From the NCBI RefSeq assembly GCF_045277565.1, contig NZ_CP123584.1:3100001-3164000 (forward strand): a DNA stretch of 64,000 bases, in the 5' to 3' direction. Positions 50,794-59,925 of this stretch are shown here, piece by piece. Origin of the DNA: Aliisedimentitalea scapharcae (lineage in GTDB: Bacteria; Pseudomonadota; Alphaproteobacteria; Rhodobacterales; Rhodobacteraceae). The position numbers were made by a program, and so were the translations under genes. Every line of letters starts with the position of its first letter. The stretch's first letter is position 1. A model generated the notes under the pieces. That model was given only the letters and a program-made list of their open reading frames with translations, was not told the DNA's origin and ran no database searches.

Positions 50794-53034
50794 ATGTCCC
50801 GCATTGGAAAAATCGCCCGCCGTTCCTTTCTCATTGGCTCTGTCGCTCTTGTGGGGGGCGTTGCCTTTGGGGCCTGGTATGTCGGCCGTCCAGCGCCCAA
50901 CCCGCTGACCCCGAAATCGGGCGAGGCAGCCTTTAACCCCTTTGTCATGATCTCGGACAGCCAGATCACCCTGATCGCACCCCGCGCCGAGATGGGCCAA
51001 GGCGTCAGCACCAGCTGGGCTGCGCTCATCGCCGAAGAACTGGATGTGGACCTGGATCAGGTCACGGTCCTGCACGGCCCTGCGGCCAAGGCATATTACA
51101 ACAGCGCCCTGATGGGCGAGATGCTGCCGGGCAAAGGGTACGACACATCGAGCTTTCAACATGGCCTGGGTGACGCGCTGGGGCATGTAGGAAAGCTGTT
51201 CGACATGCAGGTCACCGGCGGGTCATCGTCGATGAAGGACGGCTATATCCGGATGCGACACGCCGGGGCAGCGGCGCGCGAAACCCTGAAAGAAGCCGCA
51301 GCCCGGCGTCTCGGGCTGACCCGCAGCCAGTTGAACACCGCGCAGGGCAAGGTCATTGCACCGGATGGCACTGAAATCGCCTATACAGACCTGGCCGCCG
51401 AAGCCGCCGGGTTGGAGCCGATCGAAAGCGATCTGCGCCCGGCGTCAGAGTGGACCCTGCTGGGCAACAGCCAGCCCCGCATCGACATGGTGCCAAAAGT
51501 CACCGGCACAGCCGAATTCGGCATTGACGTGCGCCTGCCGGGAATGAAATTCGCATCTGCCAAGGTAAACCCGCGATTGGGCGGCGGGATGAACGGCTTT
51601 GACGCCTCAAAAGCACAGGACATGCCCGGTGTCGAAAGGATCGTTGATCTGGGCGATGGGGTCGCGGTTGTAGCCAGCAACACCTGGCTGGCAATGCAGG
51701 CGCTGGAAGAGATCGCGTTTGATTGGGGCGACGCCCCCTATCCCGCAGAGAATGCGCAACTGTTCGAGACGATCGTCACAAGCTTTGACGACGAGCCAAA
51801 TTCGACCATGCGCGATGATGGGGACGTCGATGCCGTTCCTGCCGGTGCCACCACCCTGACCGCCGAATATGTGCTGCCCTATCTGGCCCATGCCACCATG
51901 GAGCCCATGAACGCCACCGCGCTCTACTCCGGCGACAGGTTGCAACTGTGGTGCGGCAACCAGGCCCCGACCTTTCTGCAACAGAAATGCGCAGAAACCG
52001 CCGGTCTGGAAACCGACGCGGTCGAGGTCAATGTCACCTATCTGGGTGGCGGTTTCGGGCGGCGCAGCGAATTCGACTATGGCGTGATTGCCACCAAAGT
52101 GGCCCTGGCGATGCAGGGCACGCCTGTTCAGGTCACCTGGTCACGCGAAGAGGACATGCGCCACGACATGTATCGCCCCGGTGCCATCGCGCGTTTCAAA
52201 GGCGCGGTTCAGGACGGCAAGGCCATCGCCTTGGATGGGCAGATCGCGGCGCAGTCGGTTATGCAATCCAGCCTGATGCGGCTGATGGGCACGCCCGGTG
52301 GCGGCCCGGACAAGGTCCACGTCGAAGGCGCGTTCAACCAACCCTATGCCATCCCCAACTATCGCACCCGGGGGTATCTGACGCAGATGGATCTGCCCGT
52401 CGGAGCCTGGCGGTCGGTCGGCAATTCGTTCAACGGCTTTTTCACCGAAAGCTTTATCGACGAAATGGCCCATGCCGCCGGACGTGATCCGCTGGAGTTC
52501 CGGTTGGAGCTGGCCCGCGCCGAATGGGAACCTGCGGCACAGGTGTTGGAGGCCGTGCGCGACATGTCAGGTTGGACCGGCAAGACACCGGATGGCGTCG
52601 GACGCGGGGTGGCGATGACCTACAGCTTTGGCACCCCCGTCGCCGAAGTGATCGAAGTCGCGCAGGAGGCCGATGGCATCCGCCTGAAGCGCGCCTGGAT
52701 CGCCGCTGATCTGGGTTTGACATTGGACCCCGACAACACCCGCGCCCAGATGTTTGGGGGCATGGCCTATGGCCTGTCCGCAGCCTGCTTTGGTGAAATC
52801 ACCTTTGCCGATGGCGCAGTGGAACAGGGTAATTTCCCCGAATATGACGCCGTCCGGATGCACACCATGCCCGAGACCAAGGTCGCCCTGTTGCAAAATC
52901 AGGACCATATGGGCGGCGCGGGCGAACCCGGCACCCCTCCGGCCGCTCCGGCCCTGGCCAATGCCTTGTTCGACCTGACCGGCAAGCGCCCCCGCCGCCT
53001 GCCCTTGATGCATGACTTTGACCTTTTGGTCTGA
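50794..53034 (+). CDS. Molybdopterin-binding subunit of a molybdenum hydroxylase (isoquinoline 1-oxidoreductase-like)
   Basis: 746 residues. The N-terminus MSRIGKIARRSFLIGSVALVGG has a twin-arginine-type signal, so the holoenzyme is probably exported folded to the periplasm, carrying its partner. Molybdenum-cofactor features: GGGFGRRSEFDYG, YLTQMDLPVGAWRSVGNSFNGFFTESFIDEM and the C-terminal GGAGEPGTPPAAPALANA with the catalytic Glu. It matches the IorB type, which hydroxylates N-heterocycles or aldehydes; the substrate here is unknown. AGGAGG precedes it by eight bases. No XdhC maturation gene is in view. Confidence 0.9.
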   Translation: MSRIGKIARRSFLIGSVALVGGVAFGAWYVGRPAPNPLTPKSGEAAFNPFVMISDSQITLIAPRAEMGQGVSTSWAALIAEELDVDLDQVTVLHGPAAKAYYNSALMGEMLPGKGYDTSSFQHGLGDALGHVGKLFDMQVTGGSSSMKDGYIRMRHAGAAARETLKEAAARRLGLTRSQLNTAQGKVIAPDGTEIAYTDLAAEAAGLEPIESDLRPASEWTLLGNSQPRIDMVPKVTGTAEFGIDVRLPGMKFASAKVNPRLGGGMNGFDASKAQDMPGVERIVDLGDGVAVVASNTWLAMQALEEIAFDWGDAPYPAENAQLFETIVTSFDDEPNSTMRDDGDVDAVPAGATTLTAEYVLPYLAHATMEPMNATALYSGDRLQLWCGNQAPTFLQQKCAETAGLETDAVEVNVTYLGGGFGRRSEFDYGVIATKVALAMQGTPVQVTWSREEDMRHDMYRPGAIARFKGAVQDGKAIALDGQIAAQSVMQSSLMRLMGTPGGGPDKVHVEGAFNQPYAIPNYRTRGYLTQMDLPVGAWRSVGNSFNGFFTESFIDEMAHAAGRDPLEFRLELARAEWEPAAQVLEAVRDMSGWTGKTPDGVGRGVAMTYSFGTPVAEVIEVAQEADGIRLKRAWIAADLGLTLDPDNTRAQMFGGMAYGLSAACFGEITFADGAVEQGNFPEYDAVRMHTMPETKVALLQNQDHMGGAGEPGTPPAAPALANALFDLTGKRPRRLPLMHDFDLLV

Positions 53035-53062
53035 CGCCTGTCGCGACCTATGACCTTGGCGG

Positions 53063-53090
53063 CGGCCTGTCTGTGTGCAGGCCGTCGCAT
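53063..53090 (+). terminator. Terminator-like hairpin after the molybdenum hydroxylase
   Basis: CGGCCTG/CAGGCCG, a 7-bp stem with an 8-base loop, followed by TCGCATTTT. It lies 28 bases after the large-subunit stop. The T-tract is weak. The remaining gap to 53285 shows nothing else clear. Confidence 0.5.
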
Positions 53091-53285
53091 TTTGAACAAT
53101 CGCAGCCGTGCAACCAGGATTGTTTCAAATTGTGGCGGCCTGCCACAAAGCTTTCTCATTCCGGACAGGGGCGCTCCGCATTCAGGCCCTGCTGATCCGA
53201 TACCTGTAAATCCACAAGCGTACCTGCGGCCAAAAGCAGGTTGGAAACAGAGAGCGTTTTTCTCTGTCGGGATTGAGAGCACGTT

Positions 53286-55346
53286 ATGCCAGACGGTTAT
53301 CTAGTATCACTTGGGGCGGACCAGACCCTGACAAAGGCGGACGGCATCAGCGGTTCGCTGTTCACGTTTACCGAAGACACCAATCTGGGATCAGGCGAAT
53401 GGGCCTGGTCCGGGACCTTCGGTTTCACCACCTATTACAACGAACTGGAAACCGGCGACTATATTCTCGCAACCAATGGCAACGTCTATTTTGTGCCCGA
53501 TCTGGGCCCTGTTGGCACGCTGACGTCCGCTGAAACCGTAACAATCCCCTTCTATTCCGAACTTAACATCGTCACCGGTACCGACGGTGATGACGTCATC
53601 AACAACGGATATGTGGACGCCAACGGCAATGGCATCAACGACACGGCATCGAACGAAGATTTTGTGCTCGGGCTGGCTGGCAATGATGACATTCGCTCTG
53701 CCTCCGGAAATGATACGGTTTACGGCGGATCCGGCGACGACATCATCCGCGGCAATTCCGGCGACGATATCCTGTATGGGGACGGCCCCGGTTCGACGAC
53801 GGAATCGCTGAACTGGTTTGCCGAAGGGACCGACGGAACCGATCTGAGCGATTTTACCCAGAACACCGGCGACATCGACGTTTCGGTCACCTTTACGGAT
53901 GACGGCGACAACGACCCCGAATTCGTGGTGGAAACCACGGATCAGACCTATGTCGGCTCAGGTGAGCCATTTTCCGACCACTCGTCGCTCAACCTGTCTG
54001 GTCAGGGTTCCGGACCGACATCGACAACCACGTTCAACTTTTCCGCCAGCACAGGTGCGGACGTTCAGGACGAGGTGGAGAACGTCACCTTCCGGATCAA
54101 TGACATCGACTTCTTCGCAGGCAACCACCGCGATATTCTGACCATCAATGCCTATGATGCAGACGGAAACCCGGTCGCGGTGGACATTACAATCGACGAA
54201 TCCGGCGGCAGCCCGGGCACAGTCGTCGGCAACACGTTGACCGCCGGTGATTTCACCGGGAGCCAGTTGGACCAATCAGGGTCGGCCTTGATTGAAATCG
54301 CCGGGCCGGTGTCCCAGATCGAAGTCATCTACGAAAACGGCCAGGGGGGAAATCAGGCAATTTGGGTCAGCGATGTTTATTTTGACACGATCCCCAATAT
54401 CGACGGCAATGACACGCTGAACGGCGGGACGGGCAACGACGAATTGTTCGGCATGGGCGGAGACGACGTCCTGGTTGGCGGCCGCGGCGCGGACGAGATG
54501 TCCGGTGGGGCGGGAAATGATACCCTGAACGTCGGCGAAGGCGACGACGCCGATGGCGGTGATGGCGACGATCTGTTTGTTCTGACCAACACCAACGACC
54601 CCGGATCCGCTGACATCACCATTGTCGGTGGCGAAGGCGACGAAACCGACGGCGATACGCTCGACTTCAACGGTTTGGCCGATCTGTCGACCTTGAATCT
54701 GACCACCAACACCCCGGATGAAAAAGCCGGTACCGTCGAGATGACAGACGGGTCTCTGGTGACGTTTTCAAACATCGAAAACATCATCTGCTTTACCCCC
54801 GGCACCTTGATTGCCACGGACAAGGGGCCACGCGCGATCGAAACGCTCGCACCCGGAGATTTGCTGGCTACCCGCGACAATGGCCTGCAACCTTTGCGCT
54901 GGATCGGCAGCCGACGGGTTCAGGCCAAGGGCAAGTTTGCACCAATCGAGATATCCACTGCAATTCTGCAAGATGCCAGCGCGCCGCTTTTGGTATCGCC
55001 ACAGCATAGAATCCTGTGGACTGGGGCGCGCGCGCAGCTGTTATTCGGGGACCGCGAAGTGCTGGTCGCCGCCAAACATCTTTTGGGTCACGATGGGGTC
55101 CAAAAACGCGAAAGCAGCGCCGTTACCTATCTGCATCTGATGTTGGATCAACACGAAGTGATTTATGCCAACGGGGCCGCAACCGAAAGCTTTTATCCCG
55201 GCGACAGCGCCCTGACCGCGCTACGCGATCCCTGTCGCGAAGAGATGTTCAGCCTGTTCCCCGAATTGCGCAGCCACAAAGCCTCCTTTGGAGACACCGC
55301 CCGGATTTGCCTGAAACGCCACGAGGCACAATTGCTGGCGGCCTGA
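53286..55346 (+). CDS. RTX-like calcium-binding protein with C-terminal Hint domain
   Basis: 686 residues. Region 1-90 is unassigned. Glycine-aspartate repeats follow in two blocks: near 130-165 (GNDTVYGGSGDDIIRGNSGD) and 375-430 (GNDTLNGGTGNDELFGMGGD), the RTX nonapeptide pattern that binds calcium. Between them is a beta-rich domain with many Asp/Thr. A Hint_2 domain begins at Cys502 (CFTPGTLIATDKGPRAIETL) and contains LRWIGSRRVQA, LLVSPQHRILW and HEVIYANGAATESF. RTX repeats suggest type I secretion, although no transporter is adjacent. Self-cleavage by Hint is possible but unproven. Confidence 0.82.
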   Translation: MPDGYLVSLGADQTLTKADGISGSLFTFTEDTNLGSGEWAWSGTFGFTTYYNELETGDYILATNGNVYFVPDLGPVGTLTSAETVTIPFYSELNIVTGTDGDDVINNGYVDANGNGINDTASNEDFVLGLAGNDDIRSASGNDTVYGGSGDDIIRGNSGDDILYGDGPGSTTESLNWFAEGTDGTDLSDFTQNTGDIDVSVTFTDDGDNDPEFVVETTDQTYVGSGEPFSDHSSLNLSGQGSGPTSTTTFNFSASTGADVQDEVENVTFRINDIDFFAGNHRDILTINAYDADGNPVAVDITIDESGGSPGTVVGNTLTAGDFTGSQLDQSGSALIEIAGPVSQIEVIYENGQGGNQAIWVSDVYFDTIPNIDGNDTLNGGTGNDELFGMGGDDVLVGGRGADEMSGGAGNDTLNVGEGDDADGGDGDDLFVLTNTNDPGSADITIVGGEGDETDGDTLDFNGLADLSTLNLTTNTPDEKAGTVEMTDGSLVTFSNIENIICFTPGTLIATDKGPRAIETLAPGDLLATRDNGLQPLRWIGSRRVQAKGKFAPIEISTAILQDASAPLLVSPQHRILWTGARAQLLFGDREVLVAAKHLLGHDGVQKRESSAVTYLHLMLDQHEVIYANGAATESFYPGDSALTALRDPCREEMFSLFPELRSHKASFGDTARICLKRHEAQLLAA

Positions 55347-55375
55347 ATGCGCCCGAGAGCATCCCCCGAGATCAA

Positions 55376-55411
55376 AACGCCCAACCGATCAGGCCCCTAG
55401 GCGCTTTTTTG
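55376..55411. terminator. Bidirectional terminator candidate between convergent genes
   Basis: CGCC and GGCG arms with a long loop, with TTTTTT on the plus side and TTTTG on the minus side. It spans the stop of the minus-strand amidotransferase. The stem is short, so the call is tentative; the T-runs in both directions are the main evidence. Confidence 0.4.
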
Positions 55412-56176
55412 CAATCCTCCGGGGCGCTCGCCCCGCGCCCAGGACCGCACTGCGTCGCCAAAGGCGGAAAACAGCGGACGTGACACCGGATCATTGGCCG
55501 CGTCCCATTCCGGGTGCCATTGCACCGAGAGCGTGAACCCCGGTGCGTCCTTGACAAAAATTGCTTCAGGCGTGCCGTCTTCGGCCAGACCGTCAATCAC
55601 GATCCGGCTGCCCGGCGCTTTGATCCCCTGTCCATGCAGCGTGTTTGTCATCACTTCGGGTGCCCCGAACAGACGGTGGAACACACCGCCTTCGGTCATC
55701 TTGACCACGTGACGCAGGGCAAATTTTTCTTCCAGCGTGCCATCCGGCGGCATCCGATGGTTCATCCGACCCGGCAGATCGCGGATTTCGGGGTACAGTG
55801 TCCCCCCCATGGCCACGTTCACTTCCTGAAAACCGCGGCAAATTCCCAGAAACGGCTGCCCCCGGTCCACACAGGCCCGCACCAGCGGCAGGACAATGGC
55901 ATCCCGCGCCCGGTCAAATGCGCCATGCGCATCGGTTTCAACCTCGCCATATTCATGGGGATGCACATTGGGACGCCCGCCGGTCAACAGAAACCCGTCA
56001 AAAGTTTCAAGCAGTTCATCAACCGACAGAAATCTGGGATCTGACGGCACCAACAGCGGCATACATCCGGCGACTTCGGCCACGGCTTCGGAGTTCATGG
56101 TGCCACCAGCGTGGGCCGGATACTGATCGTTGATCAAATAGGAGTTGCCAATAATACCGACCTTGGGACGCGTCAT
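55397..56176 (-). CDS. Class I glutamine amidotransferase, gamma-glutamyl-GABA hydrolase-like
   Basis: 259 residues of the peptidase C26 (PuuD) family, hydrolysing gamma-glutamyl conjugates. The nucleophile Cys is in PFLGICRGFQEVNVAMGGTL, and the His-Glu pair of the triad is in FTLSVQWHPEWDA. GFLLTGGRPNVHPHEYG is also typical. The ATG at 56176 follows AAAGAGAG. It is convergent with the Hint gene. PuuD acts in putrescine degradation, but no puu genes lie nearby, so the physiological role is unclear. It is a single-gene unit with a 493-base gap upstream. Confidence 0.85.
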   Translation of the reverse strand: MTRPKVGIIGNSYLINDQYPAHAGGTMNSEAVAEVAGCMPLLVPSDPRFLSVDELLETFDGFLLTGGRPNVHPHEYGEVETDAHGAFDRARDAIVLPLVRACVDRGQPFLGICRGFQEVNVAMGGTLYPEIRDLPGRMNHRMPPDGTLEEKFALRHVVKMTEGGVFHRLFGAPEVMTNTLHGQGIKAPGSRIVIDGLAEDGTPEAIFVKDAPGFTLSVQWHPEWDAANDPVSRPLFSAFGDAVRSWARGERPGGLQKSA

Positions 56177-56669
56177 GTTGCTCTCTTTATTGGTGCTGTT
56201 ACCTGACTTTATCGCGGTCCTAGATGGGCTGCAATTCTGCACCTTCGCGCATGTCGCTGTTCACCCATGCTGGGGTCCCTAGGGGCAACTTGGGAATGGC
56301 GCCTCTGTGCGGGGCACATGTTGCTATGGTGAAACAGGATGTGCACCCCATTCCCGTGGCTGACTGGGCAGCGGAGCGCGGACAGATGCGGTTGTTCAAT
56401 GATGGGATCATCAAGCGCATTTTGACGACCTCCTGTTCCCGCCACTCTTGCGCGCCGAAATCGCGCCGGACCCGCAGTCCTCCCAGACACAGTGGATCGC
56501 CGCGATCGTTCCGTTGGCAGCCCTCTTACGACGGCGCGCTGTGCCCCGGTGAGGCATCAACCCCGGGTCCAAAAACGGGGTGCCAGCAAACAAGGATCCG
56601 GCAAACGGGGGCCTCGCCATGGGTTGCTGACGGGGTGCCCCGTGTGCCGGTGTTCGACCCAGGTCCGTG
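56177..56669. other. Gap without a confident gene; possible decayed coding sequence
   Basis: 493 bases between the amidotransferase start and the GlcG-like stop. Two coding-like stretches on the plus strand are in different frames: VKQDVHPIPVADWAAERGQM near 56330-56410, then FDDLLFPPLLRAEIAPDPQS and WIAAIVPLAALLRRRAV near 56420-56550. A frameshift between them could mean a broken gene. I do not recognise the product. The promoter of the amidotransferase should also lie here. Confidence 0.3.
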
Positions 56670-57095
56670 TCAGATCTCTGCCGTCATCCCGACCGCTTCG
56701 ACCCCTGTCTGGGCCGCAATCGCGTCATTGTCCGATGTGTCACCGGTGACACCGACCGCTCCGACAATGGTGCCTTTCTTGTCGCGCACCAGAACGCCAC
56801 CCGGAACCGGGATCACCTGGCCACCGTAGACCCCATTGACGGCCGCCATGAAGTAAGCCTGCGCTTCGGCCCGCGCCATCTGTGCAGTCCCGGCCATCCC
56901 CAGCATCACCGCGCCATAGGCTTTGCCATGGGCAATCGCGAACCGCCCCGGTGCGGCCATATCTTCGCGCTCAAAGGCAATCACATGTCCCCCCGCATCC
57001 AGCACCACCACCGACAATGGCTTCAGCTCCAGTTCGCGCCCTTTTTCCAACGCTTTGCGAATGATGGTACGGGCCCGTTTCAAATTGATCGACAT
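56670..57095 (-). CDS. GlcG/HbpS-family protein
   Basis: 141 residues of the heme-binding GlcG/HbpS type: IIRKALEKGRELELKPLSVVVLDAGGHVIAFER, FAIAHGKAYGAVMLGMAG, IPVPGGVLVRDKKGTIVGAVGVTGDTSDNDAIAAQTGVEA. HbpS binds heme and iron in Streptomyces; GlcG accompanies glycolate oxidase genes. Neither role can be assigned here, and no glycolate oxidase gene is adjacent. Malate synthase G (glcB), which shares the glc operon with glcG in E. coli, lies 3 kb away. The ribosome-binding site is weak. It is divergent from the P450 gene across 196 bases. Confidence 0.82.
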   Translation of the reverse strand: MSINLKRARTIIRKALEKGRELELKPLSVVVLDAGGHVIAFEREDMAAPGRFAIAHGKAYGAVMLGMAGTAQMARAEAQAYFMAAVNGVYGGQVIPVPGGVLVRDKKGTIVGAVGVTGDTSDNDAIAAQTGVEAVGMTAEI

Positions 57096-57291
57096 GTGAT
57101 GTGTTCCACCCCTGTTTGTTTGCGGATTTCGCCTGGGTTCCCTTTCCGACCTGCATCGGTTCAGGCACCAACTGTCGCATTTCCGTCTGTTTGTTGTGGA
57201 ATGTCAACGACACCGCCCGCGGGGACCGCAAAACTCGCAGGCCAGAACCGCTCCGGACACGCGAACCAACTGAACGACAGGGACCAACCAG

Positions 57292-58713
57292 ATGACCACA
57301 CCAGCCTCCGCCGGGGTGCTGCCACCAAAACCGAAACCGCGCCCGGACAGGGTGTCCTTGTGGACCTATGCGCGGATGTTTCGCCGCGATATCCTGTCCG
57401 CCCAACCGGCGCGCCTGTACCGGGCCTGGATGGCCGAATTCCGCACGCCATTTTTTCGCAGTTACCTGTGCAATGATCCCGATCTGGTCGATCTGGTGCT
57501 CAAGGAGCGGCCGCGGGATTTCCCGAAATCGGATCGGGTGCGCGCCGGACTAAAACCCCTGCTGGGCGACTCGGTGTTCATCACAAACGGGGCCCAATGG
57601 GAACGCCAACGCCGCATTATCGACCCGGCATTCGCAGGCGGACGCCTGCGGCATGTCTTCCCGGCGATGTGGGATGCAGGGGTGGCGGCCGTTGACCGGC
57701 TCCGGCCTCTGGCCGACGGATCACCGGTCGAAATCGAAGCTCAAACCAGCCACGCGGCGATGGATGTTATCTTTCGCACCCTGTTTTCGGTACCGGTTGA
57801 AAATGACACCGCCATGGCAGCTTTTGCCGCCTTTCGCGCCCATCAACAGGCCCAGCCCATTGTCAACCTGGGCGCGCTATTGCCCCTGCCGCGCTGGCTC
57901 AGGGTTCCCCATTCCCGCGCCACCAAACGCACAGCGCGGACCATTCGAACCCTTATTGCCCAGCTGACCCAAGCCCGCGCCGCCGAGATTCAGGCCGGAA
58001 CCGCGCCCGATGATCTGGCAACCAAGATCATGACAACTCCGGATCCGGAAACGGGCGACACCTTTTCCACCGCCGAAATGGGAGATCAGATCGGGATCTT
58101 TTTCCTTGCCGGTCATGAAACCAGCGCCTCGGCTCTGGCCTGGGCGCTGTATCTTTTGGCCCTGTATCCGGACTGGCAGGATCGTGTCGCCTCCGAGGCC
58201 CAGCGCGAAATCAAACCCGAAACGATCTATTTCTCGACCTTGTCCCGCCTGCAAACGTCACGCGCGGTGTTTCGCGAAACCATGCGGCTGTACCCGCCGG
58301 TGCCGATGTATGTGCGCGAAGCTGCCCGATCCGAATGCCTGCGGGAACGCGACGTGCGCCCCGGTAGCCAGGTCATTCTCAGCCCCTGGCACCTGCACCG
58401 TCACGAACGGCTGTGGGATAATCCGGACGGGTTTGACCCGGATCGCTTCACCACACCCAATGGCAAATCCTGTTTGAGATCTGCCTATATTCCGTTTTCC
58501 GCCGGGCCCCGGGTTTGCCCTGGGTCCGCTTTCGCCATGGCCGAAGGACCGTTGCTGTTGTCGATGCTGGTCCGGGCCTATCGGTTCGAAATACTCCCCG
58601 AACATCCCGCAACCCCTGTTGCGCATTTGACCGTTCGGGCGCGGGATGGCATCTATTTGCGCATAACGCCCCGCGATCCCGACGCTGATGCCGAAATGGA
58701 CCCCCAGCAATGA
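57292..58713 (+). CDS. Cytochrome P450
   Basis: 473 residues, a soluble-type bacterial P450. The I-helix oxygen-activation motif is FLAGHETSASALAWAL, the K-helix ExxR is FRETMRLYPPVPMY, and the heme loop is FSAGPRVCPGSAFA with Cys409 as axial ligand. The N-terminus is proline- and lysine-rich without a membrane anchor. It is fused translationally to the next gene: the stop TGA overlaps the AlkB start (ATGA). This suggests both hydroxylases act on the same or related hydrophobic substrate. No redox partner (ferredoxin, reductase) is in view. Confidence 0.93.
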   Translation: MTTPASAGVLPPKPKPRPDRVSLWTYARMFRRDILSAQPARLYRAWMAEFRTPFFRSYLCNDPDLVDLVLKERPRDFPKSDRVRAGLKPLLGDSVFITNGAQWERQRRIIDPAFAGGRLRHVFPAMWDAGVAAVDRLRPLADGSPVEIEAQTSHAAMDVIFRTLFSVPVENDTAMAAFAAFRAHQQAQPIVNLGALLPLPRWLRVPHSRATKRTARTIRTLIAQLTQARAAEIQAGTAPDDLATKIMTTPDPETGDTFSTAEMGDQIGIFFLAGHETSASALAWALYLLALYPDWQDRVASEAQREIKPETIYFSTLSRLQTSRAVFRETMRLYPPVPMYVREAARSECLRERDVRPGSQVILSPWHLHRHERLWDNPDGFDPDRFTTPNGKSCLRSAYIPFSAGPRVCPGSAFAMAEGPLLLSMLVRAYRFEILPEHPATPVAHLTVRARDGIYLRITPRDPDADAEMDPQQ

Positions 58714-59843
58714 CCCGATCCGATCTCCACCTTCCCGCTGCCTGGCCCTTCTGGCTGACGCTGACCTTTGTTCCTCTGGTGGCTGTGGCGGTCATGCGGG
58801 GCGATTGGACAATCTGGCTGATCCCGGCCTATGGCTGGCTTGTGATACCGGTGCTGGACCTGATTGTTGGAAAATATCGCCGCAACGCCGATCCACAGAC
58901 GCCGGACAGTGATCTGTACTGGTTCCGTCTGCTCACCTGGATCTGGTTCCCCATCTCCTTTTGTCTGGTGTTTGGCACGATCTGGTATCTGGACGCCCAG
59001 GCCGACTACAGCACCGGCGTCCTTCTGGCAGTCATGTTCGGCATCGGTGTCACCACGGGTACCGTCGGCATCGTCTACGCGCATGAACTGTTTCACAAAT
59101 CCGGCTTCGAACGCCATCTCGGCGATCTTCTGTTGGCGCTCGTGCTCTACAGCCATTTCCGCACGGAACATCTGCTGGTGCATCACCCCTGGGTCGGAAC
59201 GCCGCGCGACACGGTTACCGCGCGCTACAACGAAGGCTTTCTGCGCTATTTTCCTCGCGTTTTGTGGCAGGGCCCCGGATCGGCCTGGCGCGCCGAACGT
59301 GCCAAACTGGCGCGCGCTGGGCTGCCGGTCTGGCACCGGCGCAACCCGTTCTGGAAATACACGGCCCTTCAGGGAGGCTTTCTGATCCTGGCCTACCTTC
59401 TGGCGGGGTGGACTGGTGTGGGGTTGTTCGTGTTTCAGGCCTTCATCGCAATCTGGCAGCTGGAACTGACAAATTACGTCGAACATTACGGGTTGACCCG
59501 CAAACATCTGGGAGATGGCAAATACGAACCCGTCAAACCACATCACAGCTGGGATTCCACCCATGCCGTGTCCAACCTGCTTCTGATCAACCTGCAACGC
59601 CACGCCGATCACCATATCCACCCGATGCGCCGCTATCCGCTGCTACAAAGCTTCGGCCCCGATGCCGCGCCGCAACTGCCCACGGGCTATCCGCCCCTGA
59701 CCGCGCTGGCGATGATCCCGCCGCTATGGCGGCGCCGCTTCAACCCACGTGTGCGCGCCTGGCGCAAACAATTCTACCCGGAAATCACCGATTGGACCCC
59801 CTACAAACAGGGGACGCTGCCGCCACCAAAGGGCTCCACCTGA
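58710..59843 (+). CDS. alkB: AlkB-type membrane di-iron hydroxylase (alkane 1-monooxygenase)
   Basis: 377 residues, with about six membrane segments. All His boxes of AlkB are visible: HELFHK, EHLLVHH and LQRHADHH, plus NYVEHYGL. This is the integral-membrane di-iron omega-hydroxylase family, which makes alcohols from medium-chain alkanes or other hydrophobics. The ATGA overlap with the P450 couples translation. Rubredoxin and rubredoxin reductase, its normal electron donors, are not adjacent. A repeat with a 9-bp stem starts right at its stop. The assignment to alkane rather than another hydroxylation substrate is inference. Confidence 0.9.
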   Translation: MTRSDLHLPAAWPFWLTLTFVPLVAVAVMRGDWTIWLIPAYGWLVIPVLDLIVGKYRRNADPQTPDSDLYWFRLLTWIWFPISFCLVFGTIWYLDAQADYSTGVLLAVMFGIGVTTGTVGIVYAHELFHKSGFERHLGDLLLALVLYSHFRTEHLLVHHPWVGTPRDTVTARYNEGFLRYFPRVLWQGPGSAWRAERAKLARAGLPVWHRRNPFWKYTALQGGFLILAYLLAGWTGVGLFVFQAFIAIWQLELTNYVEHYGLTRKHLGDGKYEPVKPHHSWDSTHAVSNLLLINLQRHADHHIHPMRRYPLLQSFGPDAAPQLPTGYPPLTALAMIPPLWRRRFNPRVRAWRKQFYPEITDWTPYKQGTLPPPKGST

Positions 59844-59903
59844 TCCTTTTCATCTGGCCAGAAATATCCTCGGGGGAGCGCGAGGGGGCAGACAGCCCCC
59901 TCG
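59844..59903 (+). repeat. Dispersed intergenic repeat, copy G, with terminator-like hairpin
   Basis: TTTTCATCTGGCCAGAAATA and TCCTCGGGGGAGCG are followed by CGAGGGGGC-AGACA-GCCCCCTCG, a perfect 9-bp stem (59881-59903). It begins immediately after the alkB stop and separates it from the convergent malate synthase gene. It is a diverged member of the repeat family but keeps the GC hairpin. Confidence 0.65.
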
Positions 59904-59925
59904 TTCCCGAACCCACCAAAGGCGC

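Noticed and set aside
53286..55346. Contact-dependent inhibition or toxin function for the RTX/Hint protein
   Set aside because: There is no toxin domain after the Hint region, no immunity gene and no secretion partner gene next to it.
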